Positions 52,833 through 64,000 of a DNA stretch of 64,000 nucleotides are shown in pieces (within the stretch, counting starts at the first letter, position 1; the number at the start of each line of letters is the position of its first letter). The stretch covers positions 3,704,947 through 3,768,946 of the forward strand of contig JAMWFC010000049.1 of assembly GCA_027475525.1 (NCBI GenBank), given 5' to 3'. The notes under the pieces are model-generated. The model saw only the letters and a program-made list of their open reading frames with translations, was not told the DNA's origin and searched no databases. The position numbers and the translations under genes are program-made. Source of the DNA: Macrolepiota albuminosa (Eukaryota > Basidiomycota > Agaricomycetes > Agaricales > Agaricaceae).

Positions 52833-53529
52833 TGTCAGGTTCCGCTGAGTCGGGGGCTTTCTGGGAAAGCAACGCCCTTACAAGGCGGACTTGATCTACA
52901 GATACTCGGGTGTCTGGAACTCCGGGGCTAGGACTCCGGGGTTCAAGATGCGGACAAGGGTAATCCCAGGAGAGGGAACTTGGTCCAGGGGTTTTGGGTT
53001 GTGGGTAGATGGGGTTGGACGGGGGTCAAGTCATGAACCGGAGGTTCTAAGACAAGACCAAGTTAGCAAATTACAAGTCGTGAAGTACGTACCAAACTTT
53101 AGAGCACGTGGTTATCCAAGCATGCCAGTCAAAGTGTGCCAGTCAGTGCGTACCAGTCAAGCAGAGGGCATGCAACAATTCAAGTAATTCAAGTTAATAT
53201 CAAGACTAGCGAATACAACAGGGAACTACGCTATAAGTACTACGGGACTGGGTCTCGGGGTTCCAGGGTGTCTGGGATGGGTTTTGGGAGTCATTGAGTA
53301 GTGGGCAGGGACTGTATACTTGGATCACGTGTGTGGGGCACGCGATCAATTGGCATGGAGGGAGCTGTGATGCGTGATGCGTGATGGCCAGAAGCGAGTC
53401 GCGTGATCCAATCGTTGATCGGGGCTGGTGGCAGCTGATGGCGGTGTCGGTGGTTGTGATGGTGGGGAGGGTCCCGGATGGTGTTCTGGGGGTGTTCCGG
53501 GGTGGGTCTGGAGGGGAGGGGTCGTGACA
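52833..53529 (-). repeat. 5' LTR of element C
   Basis: 697 bp, start TGTCAGGTTCCGC and end GGTCGTGACA on plus. Shorter than the B LTR by internal deletions. Followed by H pol at 53530 (AATACC, coding NT). Confidence 0.93.
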
Positions 53530-56425
53530 AATACCATAAAGGATGTAACAACTCCTTTACCAGATCAGGAGGTGATCTGGGAAGACGTGGCTCAGGCAAA
53601 GTATCACTTGAAGATTGATCTTACTGACACCTACAAGCAGGTGCGCATTTGCACCGAAGACATACCCAAGACCATATTTGCATTGATCATGGGCACGTTC
53701 ATAAGCAACATAATGCAGATTAGAGACTGTAATGCTCCTGCAACCTTTCAGAGGCTAATGACCTCTATTTTTCAAGACATAATAGGACATTTTATGCATG
53801 TCTACTTAGATGATATATTCATCTACTCAGATTCTATGGAGGAGCATGAGCAGCACCTCAGAGCCATATTTGAATGACTGCGCAAGTACAAATTGTACTT
53901 GAAGTAGAAAAAGTGTGAGCATTACGCTCAGAGTATAGACTGCCTAGGGCATGTCATCAATGAGTGGGGTATCCACCCCAATCAGGACAAGCTCAATCGT
54001 ATTTGGGAGTGGCGCATGCCACAAAACTACGATGATATTTCAACGATTTATTGGCCTTGTCAACTACATATCAAGCTTCTTGCCCAATGTCACTGCCTAT
54101 ACTGGGCCACTTATGGCCATGACACAGAATGGGTCACCGTTCAATTGGAGGCTGCTGCACCAGCAGTGCTTTGAAATGGTCAAACAGATATGTATAGACT
54201 CCAGTTATTTAACCAATTGACCCTCGACGGGATGAGCCTATTTGGCTCATTTGTGACGTGTCTAAGACAGGCGTCAGTGCCATGTATGGCCAGGGGAGTA
54301 GCTGGCAGACCTCCTGCCCAGCAGGGTTCATGTCAAAAAAGTTCATGACTGCCCAGCAAAACTATGCTGTGCATGAGCTGGAGAATCTAGCCATACTCGA
54401 GGCCCTTCTCAAGTGGGAGGATAAGCTGATGGAGTACCCCATCCATATCATAATGGATCACAAGGCACTTGAGTTCTTCAAAACTCAGGTGAACTTGTTG
54501 CCACGTCAGCGATGTTGGATTGACTACATGTCAAGATACCAGTTCGACATCACCTATGTTAAAGGTGAACTCAACAAAGTGGCAGACTGCTTGTCTTGCT
54601 ACTTTGAGAGTGATGTAGTCGGAAAGGCTCATGAGCCTCATGAGTATGTGCAGGCAGACTGCTGCATAGACCCAGATGGAGAGGATCTACCTCTCCACCG
54701 ATACCAGGAAATCAGGGAGCATGTTCTGGATGTATGTGCAATGCATGACGATGAACAGAGGTGAAGTACTTACCTCAGAGAGCAGCGTGAAGAGCAGGAC
54801 GTAGCTGCCCAGCTGCCCAAGGAGCATGAAGTCATGGATCCAGCGTCACCTGGGGAACACAAGCACCCTGACAGACCCGTTACTCTGGCTGAGATGCTCA
54901 AAGGCCAATTGCCTTCATTCCCGCCCCCTAGTCTGGGCAGCAATGACTTCTGCATAGAAGTGGTGCAGGAATATGGTGATGATTCTCTCTTTGCTGAGAT
55001 AATCACCAATCCTGATGACCACCCTCAGTTCAGGCAGGGGACTGGTGGACTGATCACAATGGAAAACCATCAAGGGGTGGCAGTGGTCTGCCTTCCCCAT
55101 ATGCGAACTATTGTTACATGAGTACTGGACTAGGCCCATGCACTGGTGGGGCACTTTGGTGCTGCACAAACATTGGGATATATCCATAGATGGTATTGGT
55201 GGCCACGTATGGCCCAAGAGGTGACCAAGTTCTGCGCATCATGCACAGGTCAGAGGGCAAAGTTGCCCCCTGGATCCCCTGCCGAGAAGCTACACCAGCT
55301 ACCCGTGCCGGTAAAATCTTGGGACTCCATTGGAATGGACTTTGTAGGTCCCTTTCCCAAGTCTAGAGGATTTGATTACCTCTGGGTGGTAATCTGCCAC
55401 ATGATGAGCATGGTGCACCTTATACCGGTGCGAACTACGCTGATGGCTAAGGAGCTGTTGTAGATCTACCTCAGGGAGATCATTAGGCTGCATGGGCTGT
55501 CTAGTACTATTGTGAGCAACCGTGACTCAAAGTTCATGTCTCAATGGTAGAGGGAACTCCACAAGCTGTTAGGTGCTTGACTCCTCATGTCAACGTCATT
55601 CCATTCTCAGACAGATGGGCAGACTAAGCAGGCCAACCGCAGTATAGGCCAGATCTTGAGAGCAGTTGTTCGCCCTGATCAATGTGACTGGGTGGACTAG
55701 TGCCCACTCACTGAGTTTGCGATTAATGCGAGCATCTCAGAGGTGACAGGATATGTGCCCTTTGAGCTCAATGGAGGGTACTTGCCCCCCATGCTGCACA
55801 AAATACGTGCGGAGGTGGTGGCCCACCGAGGAGTTGTCAAGTTCGCCAGGCAGGCCCTGGAGAATATTGCGGTGGTGCATGACGCCATCATTGAGACGTG
55901 AGTCTTTCAGGCAAAAAATGCCAATCACCGTAGGTGAACAGACCTGCCAATATCAGTGGGAGCATTGGTCTATCTGTCAACGCATAACCTGAGACTCCCA
56001 AAGGGATGGGTGAGTAAACTCTGCCCAAAATGGGTAGGCCCATACCATGTGCTAGATGCGGAGCAAAGTACCTCCAACTATGTGTTGGAGCTGCCCCAGG
56101 CATTGCAGAAACAACAAATCGTTCCAAAGTTCCACGTGTCACTGTTGTGACCATATAGTGCATCTGACAATGCGCTATTCTCTAACAGGGCAACCCCAGG
56201 CCCCTATGACTTTGGGGCATGAGACAATGATGAATGGTTCATTGAGTGCATCATAGGGCACCGGTGGACTGAGCATAATATGCTTGAGTTTGAGGTACAG
56301 TGGTCCCTTGGGAACACAACATGGGAGCCACACTCCCATTGCTCCAAGTTGGCAGCACTTAACCGTTATTTGGAGTTGAAGGGTGTTAAGCACCCACATC
56401 AGTTAAGTAAGCATGCTGGCACTTA
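53530..56425 (+). pseudogene. pol: Pol of element H: RT, RNase H, integrase, chromodomain-like end
   Basis: Continues H pol after C. RT from DVTTPLPDQEVIWEDVAQAK with YLDD near 53806; RNase H (ENLAILEALLKWEDK, VADCLSCYFESD); integrase zinc region (GHFGAAQTLGYIHRWYWW, CASCTGQ); core GMDFVGPF kept, but the second aspartate is N (VSNRDSKF, near 55515) and the glutamate is K (DGQTKQANR, near 55625). The C-terminal chromodomain-like part (EWFIECIIGHRW, TTWEPH) is recognisable. More than ten stops. Same order as A pol. Confidence 0.92.
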
Positions 56426-56529
56426 ATTTGATTGGCAGTGCCGATTGCGGCTTGGCTGAGTTGGTCAGCAGCTGTGGCTAAAACACGTCTAAAATTTGAA
56501 ATTTCTTTTTTTCCTTTCTTTTCTTAACC
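56426..56529 (+). other. Spacer between pol and post-pol gene of H
   Basis: About 100 bases ending in a C/T-rich run (TTTCTTTTTTTCCTTTCTTTTC) just before the ATG of the post-pol gene. Confidence 0.5.
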
Positions 56530-59500
56530 ATGGACAACATGCCCGTGGACCCCAGTGAGCAGCAACAGCAGCACCAGTTTGAGTTTGTGCCATTGGTCTT
56601 ACCGTCAGCTGAAGAGGGGGGGCAGATGGCTCTCCCACTGACCCAAAATGCACCCCAGTGGGGACAATCACAACAGGCTGTGGGCTTTCCACAGCAGCAG
56701 CAACAACCAGCGGCAGGCTACCCGCCACAGCAGCTGGTAATCAGTGGCTATCCGCCACACCAACTCATGCAGGGCAACTTTATGCCCCAAAACGCACCTG
56801 TGGGCAGCTATCAGCCTCAACAACCAGTAGTGGGCAGTTATGTGCCACATCATGCAGAGAGCCAATCCCAACAACAGCTGTATGGGGAACTTGTCAGCCC
56901 CCAAGCAGTGCCAGAATGGGGGCAGTTTGCCCCTGTAATAGTGAGGGGGGCAATGGGTGCACATCATTTGCCCCAGTTTACCACCCCAGCACACTACCCT
57001 GGCATGGGTGGTGCACCCGTAATGATGCCATACCCCCCAGCTTGGATGGAGGCTTGGGGTGCGATGCTCCAGTACGATGCCTCGTATGAGGTGCTAGCCA
57101 AGGGAGGCAAGTCAGCTTCCCTGTCAACCACAGTACCAGCCGACAATCTAGAGAGATGCCAAGCATCCCTCATGCAGGCCCCTGTGGCCATTGAGAGCAC
57201 AGAAACTCTCAATACAGAACCAAGCACCAGCTTGTCAGCCAATGCGCCGATGGAGAGCCTGGCCAGGCTTTCCTTGCTACAGCGGCTAGAGATGCTGCAC
57301 CAATCTGAGCCCAGCTCGGAAGAAAAGTCGTGTCCTCGATGCAACAAAGGAAAAGCACAGGCTGTTGAGCCCAGTCTCAACCAGGACTTAGTCCTGGCTA
57401 CTCTTCTCCAATGCCTGAGGGACAACGGGTATGATGTACCCACAGAGTTGTCATTCCTCCATGATGCGGAGGTGGTCATCCTCATCAGCTGGATGATGGA
57501 TCACATGGATCACATGTGTGCTCAGCACAAAACTGATCTCCTTGCCCTCTCAGCTGCTTGTAAGTGGCAGACTACACCCCTGAGTCAGGACACCAACTCC
57601 AGCAAAAGGGCACATCAGCAAGGAGTGAAGGACATGCCCTCCTGCTCGACTCAGTTGAGCGTTGTCGTCTCTGGCTGGGAGGCTGGTCTAGGGTGGGACA
57701 TCCTTTCCTATGAAGATGCCTCTGCTCCAGCAGCCCCCAAGCTCATCCAGCGCCTCACTAGTGGTGCATCTGAGGTCACATCTTCATGACCATTATCCGT
57801 GGTATCCACCATGCACTCTGGGGAGCAGAGTTCCCAGGGCATCAGCACATGCCCCACTGAGGCTAAAGCCTCACAACCCCAAAAGGATTGTCAGGGTAAG
57901 CAACTGGAAGGGCACGCATGCGTCAATGTGCACTTTCCCAAGGATGCCCTGGAAGGGGCTCCAGGAGCTAACATTCCCTTCTTACCCACAATACTGGTAG
58001 AGGGCCCGCCAGCCTGATTCCTGTGGTGTGTGTGGGCAATGGACCCACGTTCTGACAAGTCTGTGCTGGGAGGCTGCCATCCCTGCCCTCCGATGACGAC
58101 TGGTATGAGGAGCCTGAAGAGGCTCATATAGAATCTCCTGTGCCACATGAGATGGCAGCACAACACATGGCACGCAAACAGCGCAACAGCAATCAAAGGG
58201 CCAAGATGGACTGTCAGGCACAAGATAGCGCCAAACAAGGAGCTGCCCTCCTCAAGGACAAAACTGGGCGCATCCCTGATGTGCTCGGTGTGATGATCTA
58301 TCATGATCACACTATTGAGTACCAAAACTCATTCTTTGGCATGGGGTTATCCCCCCAGTTCTATTGGTTGCCAGTGACCAATACTATCTTTATTGGACAA
58401 GAAGCCCACGCAGCCAGGGCCTTTGAGGCCGATAAAGAGGGCAACACCACACAGACGCCCCACAACAGCAAGGTGTACTAAGTGGCACCTTGTGGGTTTC
58501 CCCACAGTCCTTGAGAGCTCTGCAGGCTCCATTCACTGGTGAACAACCAGTTTATGCTGATTTGTCAGCATCAGTTGGGCTATCTCCTGCTCAACAAATT
58601 CAAACAGGTGACGTTGAACTGCCACCCTACTGCCCAAGACAGAGTAATGTCTCACTTGCTCAATGAGGCCCCACATAAGACCATTACAGTACCCTTTGTG
58701 AGTCCTGAGGAGCAGGAGAATGTTCTGTAGATGATTGTTCCTACATGGATCTATTGCCGCAAGGAGGGTGGGAGACTGGCCTTTGTTGGCCTGACTCCCC
58801 CTGATCCAAAGCAACCTTTTGCTTTGGACTACCTGGCTCATATGCCCTCCTCTATAGGTGTTCTGGGACACCCAACATATGGACCGGTCTGGCCATGGAC
58901 TGTGCCATGCGCATTTATTGGTGCAGCCTCTTTGGGTTTGTGCTTGTGCATGCAATTAGCACCAGCTGCCCATCCAAGACCACAGTACACAAGTACCTGG
59001 CCTATGTTTTCACACAGCCAGGCCTCTACAAAGAGGCCATGGCCAAATACAAGGCAGCTATGGGGCAAGCCTTTGTGCCCCTCCACACCGATGACCTCAA
59101 CTTTGAGGCTTGGGCTGTGGACATCCCAAAAGCATCAGCTTCCGTGTTCACCACTTTGGACATGTTACACGTCCTTCTCCACAATCAAATTCCGGTCAGC
59201 TGGGCTGACCATGCTTACACCTATGGGGTCACCTACTTGGCCCACAGCTTCTTCAGCGACAACCGGCTCTACTACGAGACAGCTGCCATCGATGACAAGA
59301 GGCTGCAATGCCAACCATTACAGGATACCCCCATCCCTTGCTCAGTGGGATGGGTGGCACGAGGCCACCATTGGCAATCAACAGCGCCTTATGCTCCAGC
59401 AGCAGGATAGTTGTCATGCATACAACAACGCACTCACAAAGGAGATGTATCTTCTCATCGGGCAAGACATTCATGCCCGCGAGCTCTGGACGCGCCAGTA

Positions 59501-59753
59501 CCTGTCTGACGATGGGGATCTTCCTGATCTCCAACCATCTATCCCAGGGCCAGTTGTCGACCCTACTCTTACACTGTCCCCTTTTTGGGACTATGACAAT
59601 TCACTGCCTGTAGCAGGGCCATCGGGCACTTTCTACAAGCCCGCACCCAAGGATGAACTCCTTGACTACGACATGGACAATGCGACTGCCGATCCATTCT
59701 GGGAGCCCAGGAACTCTCCAATTGCCTCCGTCCCTGACTTACCGACAGCTTGA
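56530..59753 (+). pseudogene. Post-pol gene of element H, degenerate
   Basis: Homologue of the A gene at 5767-8577. ATG at 56530; an open frame of 419 codons with a Q/P/G/Y-rich N-terminus (repeats like GYPPQQL, GSYQPQQP, GSYVPHH), then a helical region ending near 57560. The conserved domain continues in pieces: GRIPDVLGV near 58270, YLLLNKFKQVTLNCHPTA near 58580, VGLTPPDPKQPF near 58785, HKYLAYVFTQPGLYKEAM near 59000, SWADHAYTYGVTYLAHSFF near 59200, end PVPDLPTA-like at 59750. Several stops and frameshifts. G has the closest relative of this half. Function unknown. Confidence 0.85.
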
Positions 59754-59786
59754 CTGTTGGAGTATTTCAAGACCATAGTTCAGTCT

Positions 59787-59798
59787 AATTGGGGGGTG
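59787..59798 (+). promoter_or_regulatory. Polypurine tract of element H
   Basis: AATTGGGGGGTG directly before the 3' LTR; G has the same tract in opposite orientation (62691-62702). Confidence 0.8.
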
Positions 59799-60033
59799 TG
59801 TAGCATAGGCCACTATGTGGCGCTGGCCACATAGCTTGCACTTACCATAGTAGGTAGTATTATATTATATTTATTATATAATATAATATTATTATTTACA
59901 TTACTATAAATACTTGTACCAGCTGCTTATTTAGCAGCTTATCTTTTGTTACACCTACATAGTCAATAGACCAATCTGGTCTTATTCTGTACTGTGTGAC
60001 TTAAGCTTCCACAATACCTGTAACTTTGTTACA
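59799..60033 (+). repeat. 3' LTR of element H
   Basis: 235 bp, start TGTAGCATAGG and end TTTGTTACA, followed by the TSD GAAAC at 60034-60038. Both hairpins are kept. Confidence 0.95.
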
Positions 60034-61060
60034 GAAACCCAGAAAGGCCTGAACCTCCTTCTTGTTCTTAGGCTCTGACCACTCTGCCACACCAGCCACC
60101 TTGACTGGGTCCATCTCAGCCATTCTGTGAGAGATGATCAGTCCAAGATATTCAACCTTAGTCTGCTTAAACTCGCACTTCTCTGGCTTAAGATAGAGCT
60201 GGTATTGGCAAAGACGTTCCAGTATAATGCACATAATCTGACAATGTTCCTCTAGAGTCTTGGTATAGATGAGGATATCGTCAAGGTATATATATACAAC
60301 ACCTTCTGCTATGAGGTTTTGGAAAATGTCATTCATCATGGTCTGGAAGGTGGCAGGGCTATTACTGAGGCCAAAGAACATTACCAGAGGTTCAAAGAGT
60401 CCATCATTTGTTTGGAATGCTGCCTTCCACTTGTCTCCTTCCTTGATGCACACATTGTTGTAGCCTCCAGTGGACATCCAACTTGGTAAAGTAGCGTGCA
60501 CCTTGAAAGTTGTTTACAAGCTCTGAAATGAGTGGTAAGGGGTAGCAATTCTTCACAGTCATCACATTCAAGACTTAGTAGTCCTGAACTAGATGTAGAG
60601 ATCCATCCTTCTTCTTAATGAAGAAGACTGGAGAGGCCATCAGAGACTTTGAGGGATGGATTCAACCAGAGTCTAAATTCTCCTGCAAAAAGGCATCAAG
60701 CTCATCCTGTTCTTTGGGAGAGAGTGGGTAGACCTTGCAGCTAGAGGGCTCAGCATTGGGCATAAGCTCAATTGCATGGTCCCACTGCTTATGCTCTGGC
60801 AGGGAGTCAAATGATGCCTTAGAGAAAACATCCTCAAAGTCTTGCAAGTGATGAGGAACTGCATCTTGGAACGACTTAGGAGCAGAGTTAGCAGCAAATG
60901 CCTGAGCTAGCCGCTGGGAGGTAGCTTGGCTAGCTCTAATCTCTGCTACAGTTGGTGGAGGTCATAACGTAGTTGCATAAATCCTATCACCTGTCTTGAT
61001 AGCCTTGTCTGGAGACTCTGGGTCAGAAGCACACCCAAATTCACCCTCACGTCCATCTAA
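60034..61060 (-). pseudogene. pol: Gypsy pol fragment: protease-RT linker and RT (element I, right part)
   Basis: On minus: TGDRIYATTL and SQRLAQAFAANSAP near 61000-60890, QDFEDVFSKASFDSLPEH at 60845, FFIKKKDGS near 60620, then RT fingers and palm with YLDDILIY near 60290 and KKEVQAFLGF at the H boundary. It continues at 947. Several stops, including TGA where CGA is likely (near 60966). Similarity stops at about 61060, where DIRS-like sequence begins. Confidence 0.88.
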
Positions 61061-61079
61061 GGAGGTGTAGTTCCTTTGG

Positions 61080-62400
61080 TGTGGGTGGCTCCATTGCATC
61101 AACAAGGAACTGCTGGACATCCTGTGGGAGTGGTATTGGTGAGAGGAGTAATCATGTACTTGGATATTTTCCTCTCAATGGTGTATCAGCTGGGTTGTCC
61201 TTACTGGGGATATAGGATGTGTGTATGGTGCCTGATGCATATGCAGCCTTGAGGAATGTGTGCAGTCTCTTAAACACACCATTGACTGCTGTGTTCCTAC
61301 TTCTGCCATTCCACCATCCCTTGATGACACCTTTATTGTCTCCATAGACTCTCTGATGCTGTCCTGTGCCCTCTGTCTGAAGGATGGTATATACCAGGAG
61401 CTCAAAGCCAACTGCCTCAGCCCACTGTATGTTATGCTTGCTGTTGAGTGTCCTCCAATCTGGAGTAAGTCACCAGGCATGCCAGTGGCCATCAATGACA
61501 ACACCGATGCCAATCTCTGAGCTTGCATTGGAGAATGCTCCAAGGTCATGGACTGTGACAGGAGCTGGGATTGGTCTGCATGCCTTGGACTGAAGGGTAA
61601 TGTACCACCACTCCAGATCCTGCTTGAGTCCCCATGTACTGTGGTGTGGTACATGCAGATGGTCACTACCTGTGGGAGCATCCCTTCCAATTTGGTAAGG
61701 TATGCTCGTTCCACAAGAAAGATAAGAGAGGCATGCAGGAGCTTACCATAGAGTCTTTGAACCTTCCTAAAAGTGTGTGTGGGAGAAGAATTCCATTCTT
61801 TGATTGCTCAGAGGTATTTTTCTGCCTTGCCCTCTGCCAAGCCAACTGTTCCATCTCCAAGATCCCATGAGAGTCCGATGAAGGTATTTTTGGCTGCAAA
61901 AGGCTTATCCTTGGCTTTTTCCCATGGGATCCCCAGTGTCCCAGATATCTGATCGATATTGTCCATGCCATACACAAACTTCTTATCTTCTTTCTGCTTT
62001 TATATACATACTAGAAAGGCACAGTTCTCATCAAACTCTTCTACTGTTCCATCCTCAAACTCAAAGCCTCCATACTATACTCTGCCTTCCACTTGGTGTG
62101 GGCCTCTCTGCTTAATGTCCTTGTGCCATTGAAGTCTTTGTTTGTTGTAGTCTGCAATATGCTCTTTCCTAATCCTGAAAAACATGTGGTCATTGACCCA
62201 TCTTGTGACTGGACCAATTCCATGATATTGCATAATGTCCAGTGCAGCATCAGCTACTTTTACATAGTCTCCTGCTGATGGCAAGGCTCCAAAGCACAAA
62301 AATGTATCAATGTAGAATTGGTCCTCTTCAGCTTGTACCACCGCTGCCAGCCATTGTGAGCTATGCAATGGTATAGTTCTACAGTCGAGGACAAGCAAAC
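61080..62400 (-). pseudogene. DIRS-like reverse transcriptase and RNase H relic
   Basis: On minus, in shifting frames: FLCFGALPSAGDYVKVADA, GIGPVTRWVNDHMFFRIR (RT palm, with WVNDH where an active enzyme would have a DD pair), GTLGIPWEKAKD, FIGLSWDLGDG, YLTKLEGMLP, then an RNase H part with YGDNKGVIKGWWNGRSRN and YIPSKDNPADTPLRG. I recognise this order from multicopy agaricomycete retroelements related to DIRS/tyrosine-recombinase elements; the subclass is uncertain because no recombinase is present here. Stops and frame changes show it is dead. Confidence 0.65.
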
Positions 62401-62457
62401 CCTACAAATGGGTTTCTGAGAGGTCTAGTCGGCAGATTCCCAAGATCTTAGTGAGAT
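62401..62457. other. Short spacer and outer flank of element G
   Basis: Possible TSD of G is TGAGA (62453-62457); its partner would be outside the window. Confidence 0.4.
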
Positions 62458-62690
62458 GTAACGAAGTTACAGGATTTGTGGGAGCTTAGTGTGCACACAA
62501 CACTGAATCAGACCAGACCGGTCTATTGACAATGTAGTTTACAACAAAATAAGCTGCTTTGTAAGCAGCTGAATAACTAATTATATACGAATGTAAATAA
62601 ATATTATATTATAATAAATATAATATAATATGTACTAATATACAGTAAGTAACGCTATGTGGCCAACGCCACATAGCGGACTACGCTACA
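62458..62690 (-). repeat. 3' LTR of element G
   Basis: 233 bp, sense start TGTAGCGTAGTCC and end ACTTCGTTACA. Diverged from the H LTR but keeps both hairpins: CTATGTGGC, loop CAAC, GCCACATAG (62655-62676) and AGCTGCTT, loop TGT, AAGCAGCT. Confidence 0.9.
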
Positions 62691-62702
62691 CACCCCCCAA
62701 TC
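62691..62702 (-). promoter_or_regulatory. Polypurine tract of element G
   Basis: Sense GATTGGGGGGTG directly before the 3' LTR. Confidence 0.75.
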
Positions 62703-62735
62703 AGACCGAGCTACGGTCTCGAGATAATACGACGG

Positions 62736-64000
62736 TCATGCCGTCGGTAAGTCTGGGACGGGGGCAATGGGAGAGTCCCCAGGCTCCCGGAATGGATCGG
62801 CAGTCACGTCGTCCATGTCGTAGTCGAGGAGTTCATCCTCGGGTGCGGGCGCGTAAGAAGTACCCGAAGGCCCTGCTACAGGCAGGGAATCGTCATAGTC
62901 CCGGAGGGGGGGCAGTGTGAGATTGGGGTCAATGGTCGACCCCGAGACGGTTGGTTGGGGATCAGGCAGATCCCCGGTGTCGGACGGGTACTGGCGCGTC
63001 CAGATTTTGCGGGCATGAATGTCTTGCCCGATAGAGAGGTACATCCCCTTGGCGAGCGCGTCGTCGTATGCACGACAACTGTCCTGCTGCTGGAGCATCA
63101 GGCGTTGACGATCGCCGATGGTGCCCTCGCGCCACCCATCCCACTGAGGAATGGACTGGGGTGTACCGTAGTGATCGAGGCGTTGTAGCCTCTCGTCGTC
63201 GATAGCAGCCGCCTTGTTGTAGAGCCGGCTGTCGCTGAAGAATAGATGGGCCAAGTAGGTGACCCCATAAGTGTACGCGTGGTCAGCCCAGCTGACCGGG
63301 ATTTGGTTGTGAAGAAGGACGCGTAACGCGTCCGAAGTGGAGAACACGGAAGCTGACGCTTCCGGAATGTCCACAGCCCGAACCTCGAAGGTAGGGTCGT
63401 CGGCGTGGATGGGCTCAAAGACTCGCCCCGTGGCCGCCTCGTACTCGGCCATGGCCTCTTTATAGAGGCCTGGCCTGGCGAAGACGTAGGCCAGGTACTT
63501 GTGTACCGTGGCCTTAGAGGGGCGGCTGGCGCTGAGGGCGCGTACAAGCGCAAACCCAAAGAGGCTGCGCCAATGAATGCGCATGGCTCGGTCCATGGCC
63601 AGACCGGTCCACACATTGGACGTCCCAGGACGTCCATAGAGGAGGGCGTATGAGCCCAGGTAGTCCAAAGCAAATGGTTGCTTTGGATCAGGGGGGGTAA
63701 GGCCGACGAAGGCAATCTTCCCTCCCTCTTTGCAGCGATAGAGCCGCGATGGCACAATCATTCGCAGGAAACTCTCCCGCTCCTCTGGACTCGCAAAGGG
63801 TACCGCGATAGTCCTATACTCGACCTCGTCGAGTAAATGAGACATAGCTCTGTCTCGGGCCGTAGGGTGGCAGTTGAGCGCCACCCGCTTGAATTCGTTG
63901 AGCAAGAGGTAGCCCAACTGACGCTGCCGAAGCGGCGTAAACTGGTTGTTGACCAGTGCGTGAAGTCTGCGGACTTCTCGAGGACTGCGGGGAAACCCGT
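62736..64000 (-). CDS. Post-pol gene of element G, partial, unknown function
   Basis: Open from the window edge to the stop at 62736, about 420 codons, N-terminus missing. In order: GFPRSPREVRRLHAL, YLLLNEFKRVALNCHPTA, VGLTPPDPKQPF, HWRSLFGFALVRAL, HKYLAYVFARPGLYKEAM, SWADHAYTYGVTYLAHLFF, and an acidic C-terminus ending PVPDLPTA. Closest to H; A shares the core (SRAWGRFARLLALILARPG-like, WVDHAYTFGVVYL). No membrane segment or catalytic motif that I recognise. It is the only undamaged copy of this domain from the H/G branch here, and an intact frame in a multicopy element gene argues that the protein matters to the element. Confidence 0.85.
   Translation of the reverse strand, partial: GFPRSPREVRRLHALVNNQFTPLRQRQLGYLLLNEFKRVALNCHPTARDRAMSHLLDEVEYRTIAVPFASPEERESFLRMIVPSRLYRCKEGGKIAFVGLTPPDPKQPFALDYLGSYALLYGRPGTSNVWTGLAMDRAMRIHWRSLFGFALVRALSASRPSKATVHKYLAYVFARPGLYKEAMAEYEAATGRVFEPIHADDPTFEVRAVDIPEASASVFSTSDALRVLLHNQIPVSWADHAYTYGVTYLAHLFFSDSRLYNKAAAIDDERLQRLDHYGTPQSIPQWDGWREGTIGDRQRLMLQQQDSCRAYDDALAKGMYLSIGQDIHARKIWTRQYPSDTGDLPDPQPTVSGSTIDPNLTLPPLRDYDDSLPVAGPSGTSYAPAPEDELLDYDMDDVTADPFREPGDSPIAPVPDLPTA

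Larger units (their letters stand above)
27471..53529 (-). mobile_element. Element C: older relative of B, truncated at one end
   Basis: Same family and gene order as B. In sense: 5' LTR 53529-52833, gag, two proteases, pol, antisense gene, 3' LTR 28107-27471. E (35392-49593) and two solo LTRs interrupt it; without them about 10.3 kb remain. The outer end of its 3' LTR (over 100 bp) is gone, together with the TSD and some H sequence, so a deletion crossed that boundary. CpG depletion and many frameshifts make it older than B. Confidence 0.9.
948..60033 (+). mobile_element. Element H: old Gypsy-type LTR retrotransposon carrying the nested inserts
   Basis: Two LTRs of exactly 235 bp (948-1182 and 59799-60033) are flanked by the 5-bp TSD GAAAC (943-947 and 60034-60038). 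Removing A and C leaves about 11.1 kb, close to the 11.1 kb of A without B, and gene order matches A: gag, protease, pol, post-pol gene. The H pieces are 948-5339, 27225-27470 and 53530-60033. Many stops, frameshifts and lost integrase catalytic residues show it is inactive. It is inserted in the pol gene of fragment I in opposite orientation. Confidence 0.93.
62458..64000 (-). mobile_element. Element G: 3' end of another H-family element
   Basis: Sense is minus. Contains the 3' LTR (62458-62690), the polypurine tract and the last 420 codons of the post-pol gene, and runs off the right edge. Its reading frame is open and CpG-rich, so it is younger than H. Confidence 0.9.

Overview
The window is a nest of LTR retrotransposons from a fungal genome, most likely a basidiomycete and probably an agaricomycete. 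The evidence is Ty3/Gypsy pol genes with chromodomains, short GT-AG introns, a DIRS-like RT-RNase H of a type I associate with agaricomycetes, and strong CpG decay. I find no host gene, tRNA, rRNA, CRISPR array or prokaryotic signal. Every gene belongs to a mobile element.

The nest can be solved from matching LTRs, target-site duplications (TSDs) and reading frames that rejoin when inserts are removed. Oldest layer: Gypsy fragment I (minus strand, 60034-about 61060, continuing at 1-947). H (plus, 948-60033, 235-bp LTRs, TSD GAAAC) sits in I. A (minus, 5340-27224, 191-bp LTRs, TSD CACAT) and C (minus, 27471-53529, one LTR truncated) both sit in H. B (minus, 15532-26312, 770-bp LTRs, TSD ATCTC) sits in A. 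E (plus, 35392-49593, 1038-bp LTRs, TSD CCGG) sits in C, and so do two solo LTRs (29694-30484 and 33246-33971). Inside E lies a second, different LTR (45022-45960) followed by its own primer-binding site and gag gene (unit F). Right of fragment I are a DIRS-like RT-RNase H relic (about 61080-62400, minus) and the 3' end of another H-family element, G (62458-64000, minus).

There are three architectures. (1) H/A/G family: LTR, gag-protease, pol with chromodomain-like end, then a large sense-strand gene of unknown function in the position of env. (2) B/C family: LTR, a 13-nt self-complementary primer site of the Tf1 kind, proline-rich gag, two tandem retropepsin domains, RT-RNase H-integrase-chromodomain, then an antisense four-exon gene with a Zn2Cys6-like cysteine pattern. 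(3) E family: tRNA-type primer site, gag-protease, a pol lacking RNase H, then an antisense six-exon gene that also carries a cysteine cluster. In both antisense genes the cluster exon opens with the first cysteine codon.

The most unusual content is the antisense cysteine-cluster gene shared by two element families, the conserved post-pol gene of H/A/G, the doubled protease of B/C, the self-priming signature of B/C, and the E/F composite that seems to have moved as one unit. Most sequence decay is C-to-T at CpG, which also explains most premature TGA stops.
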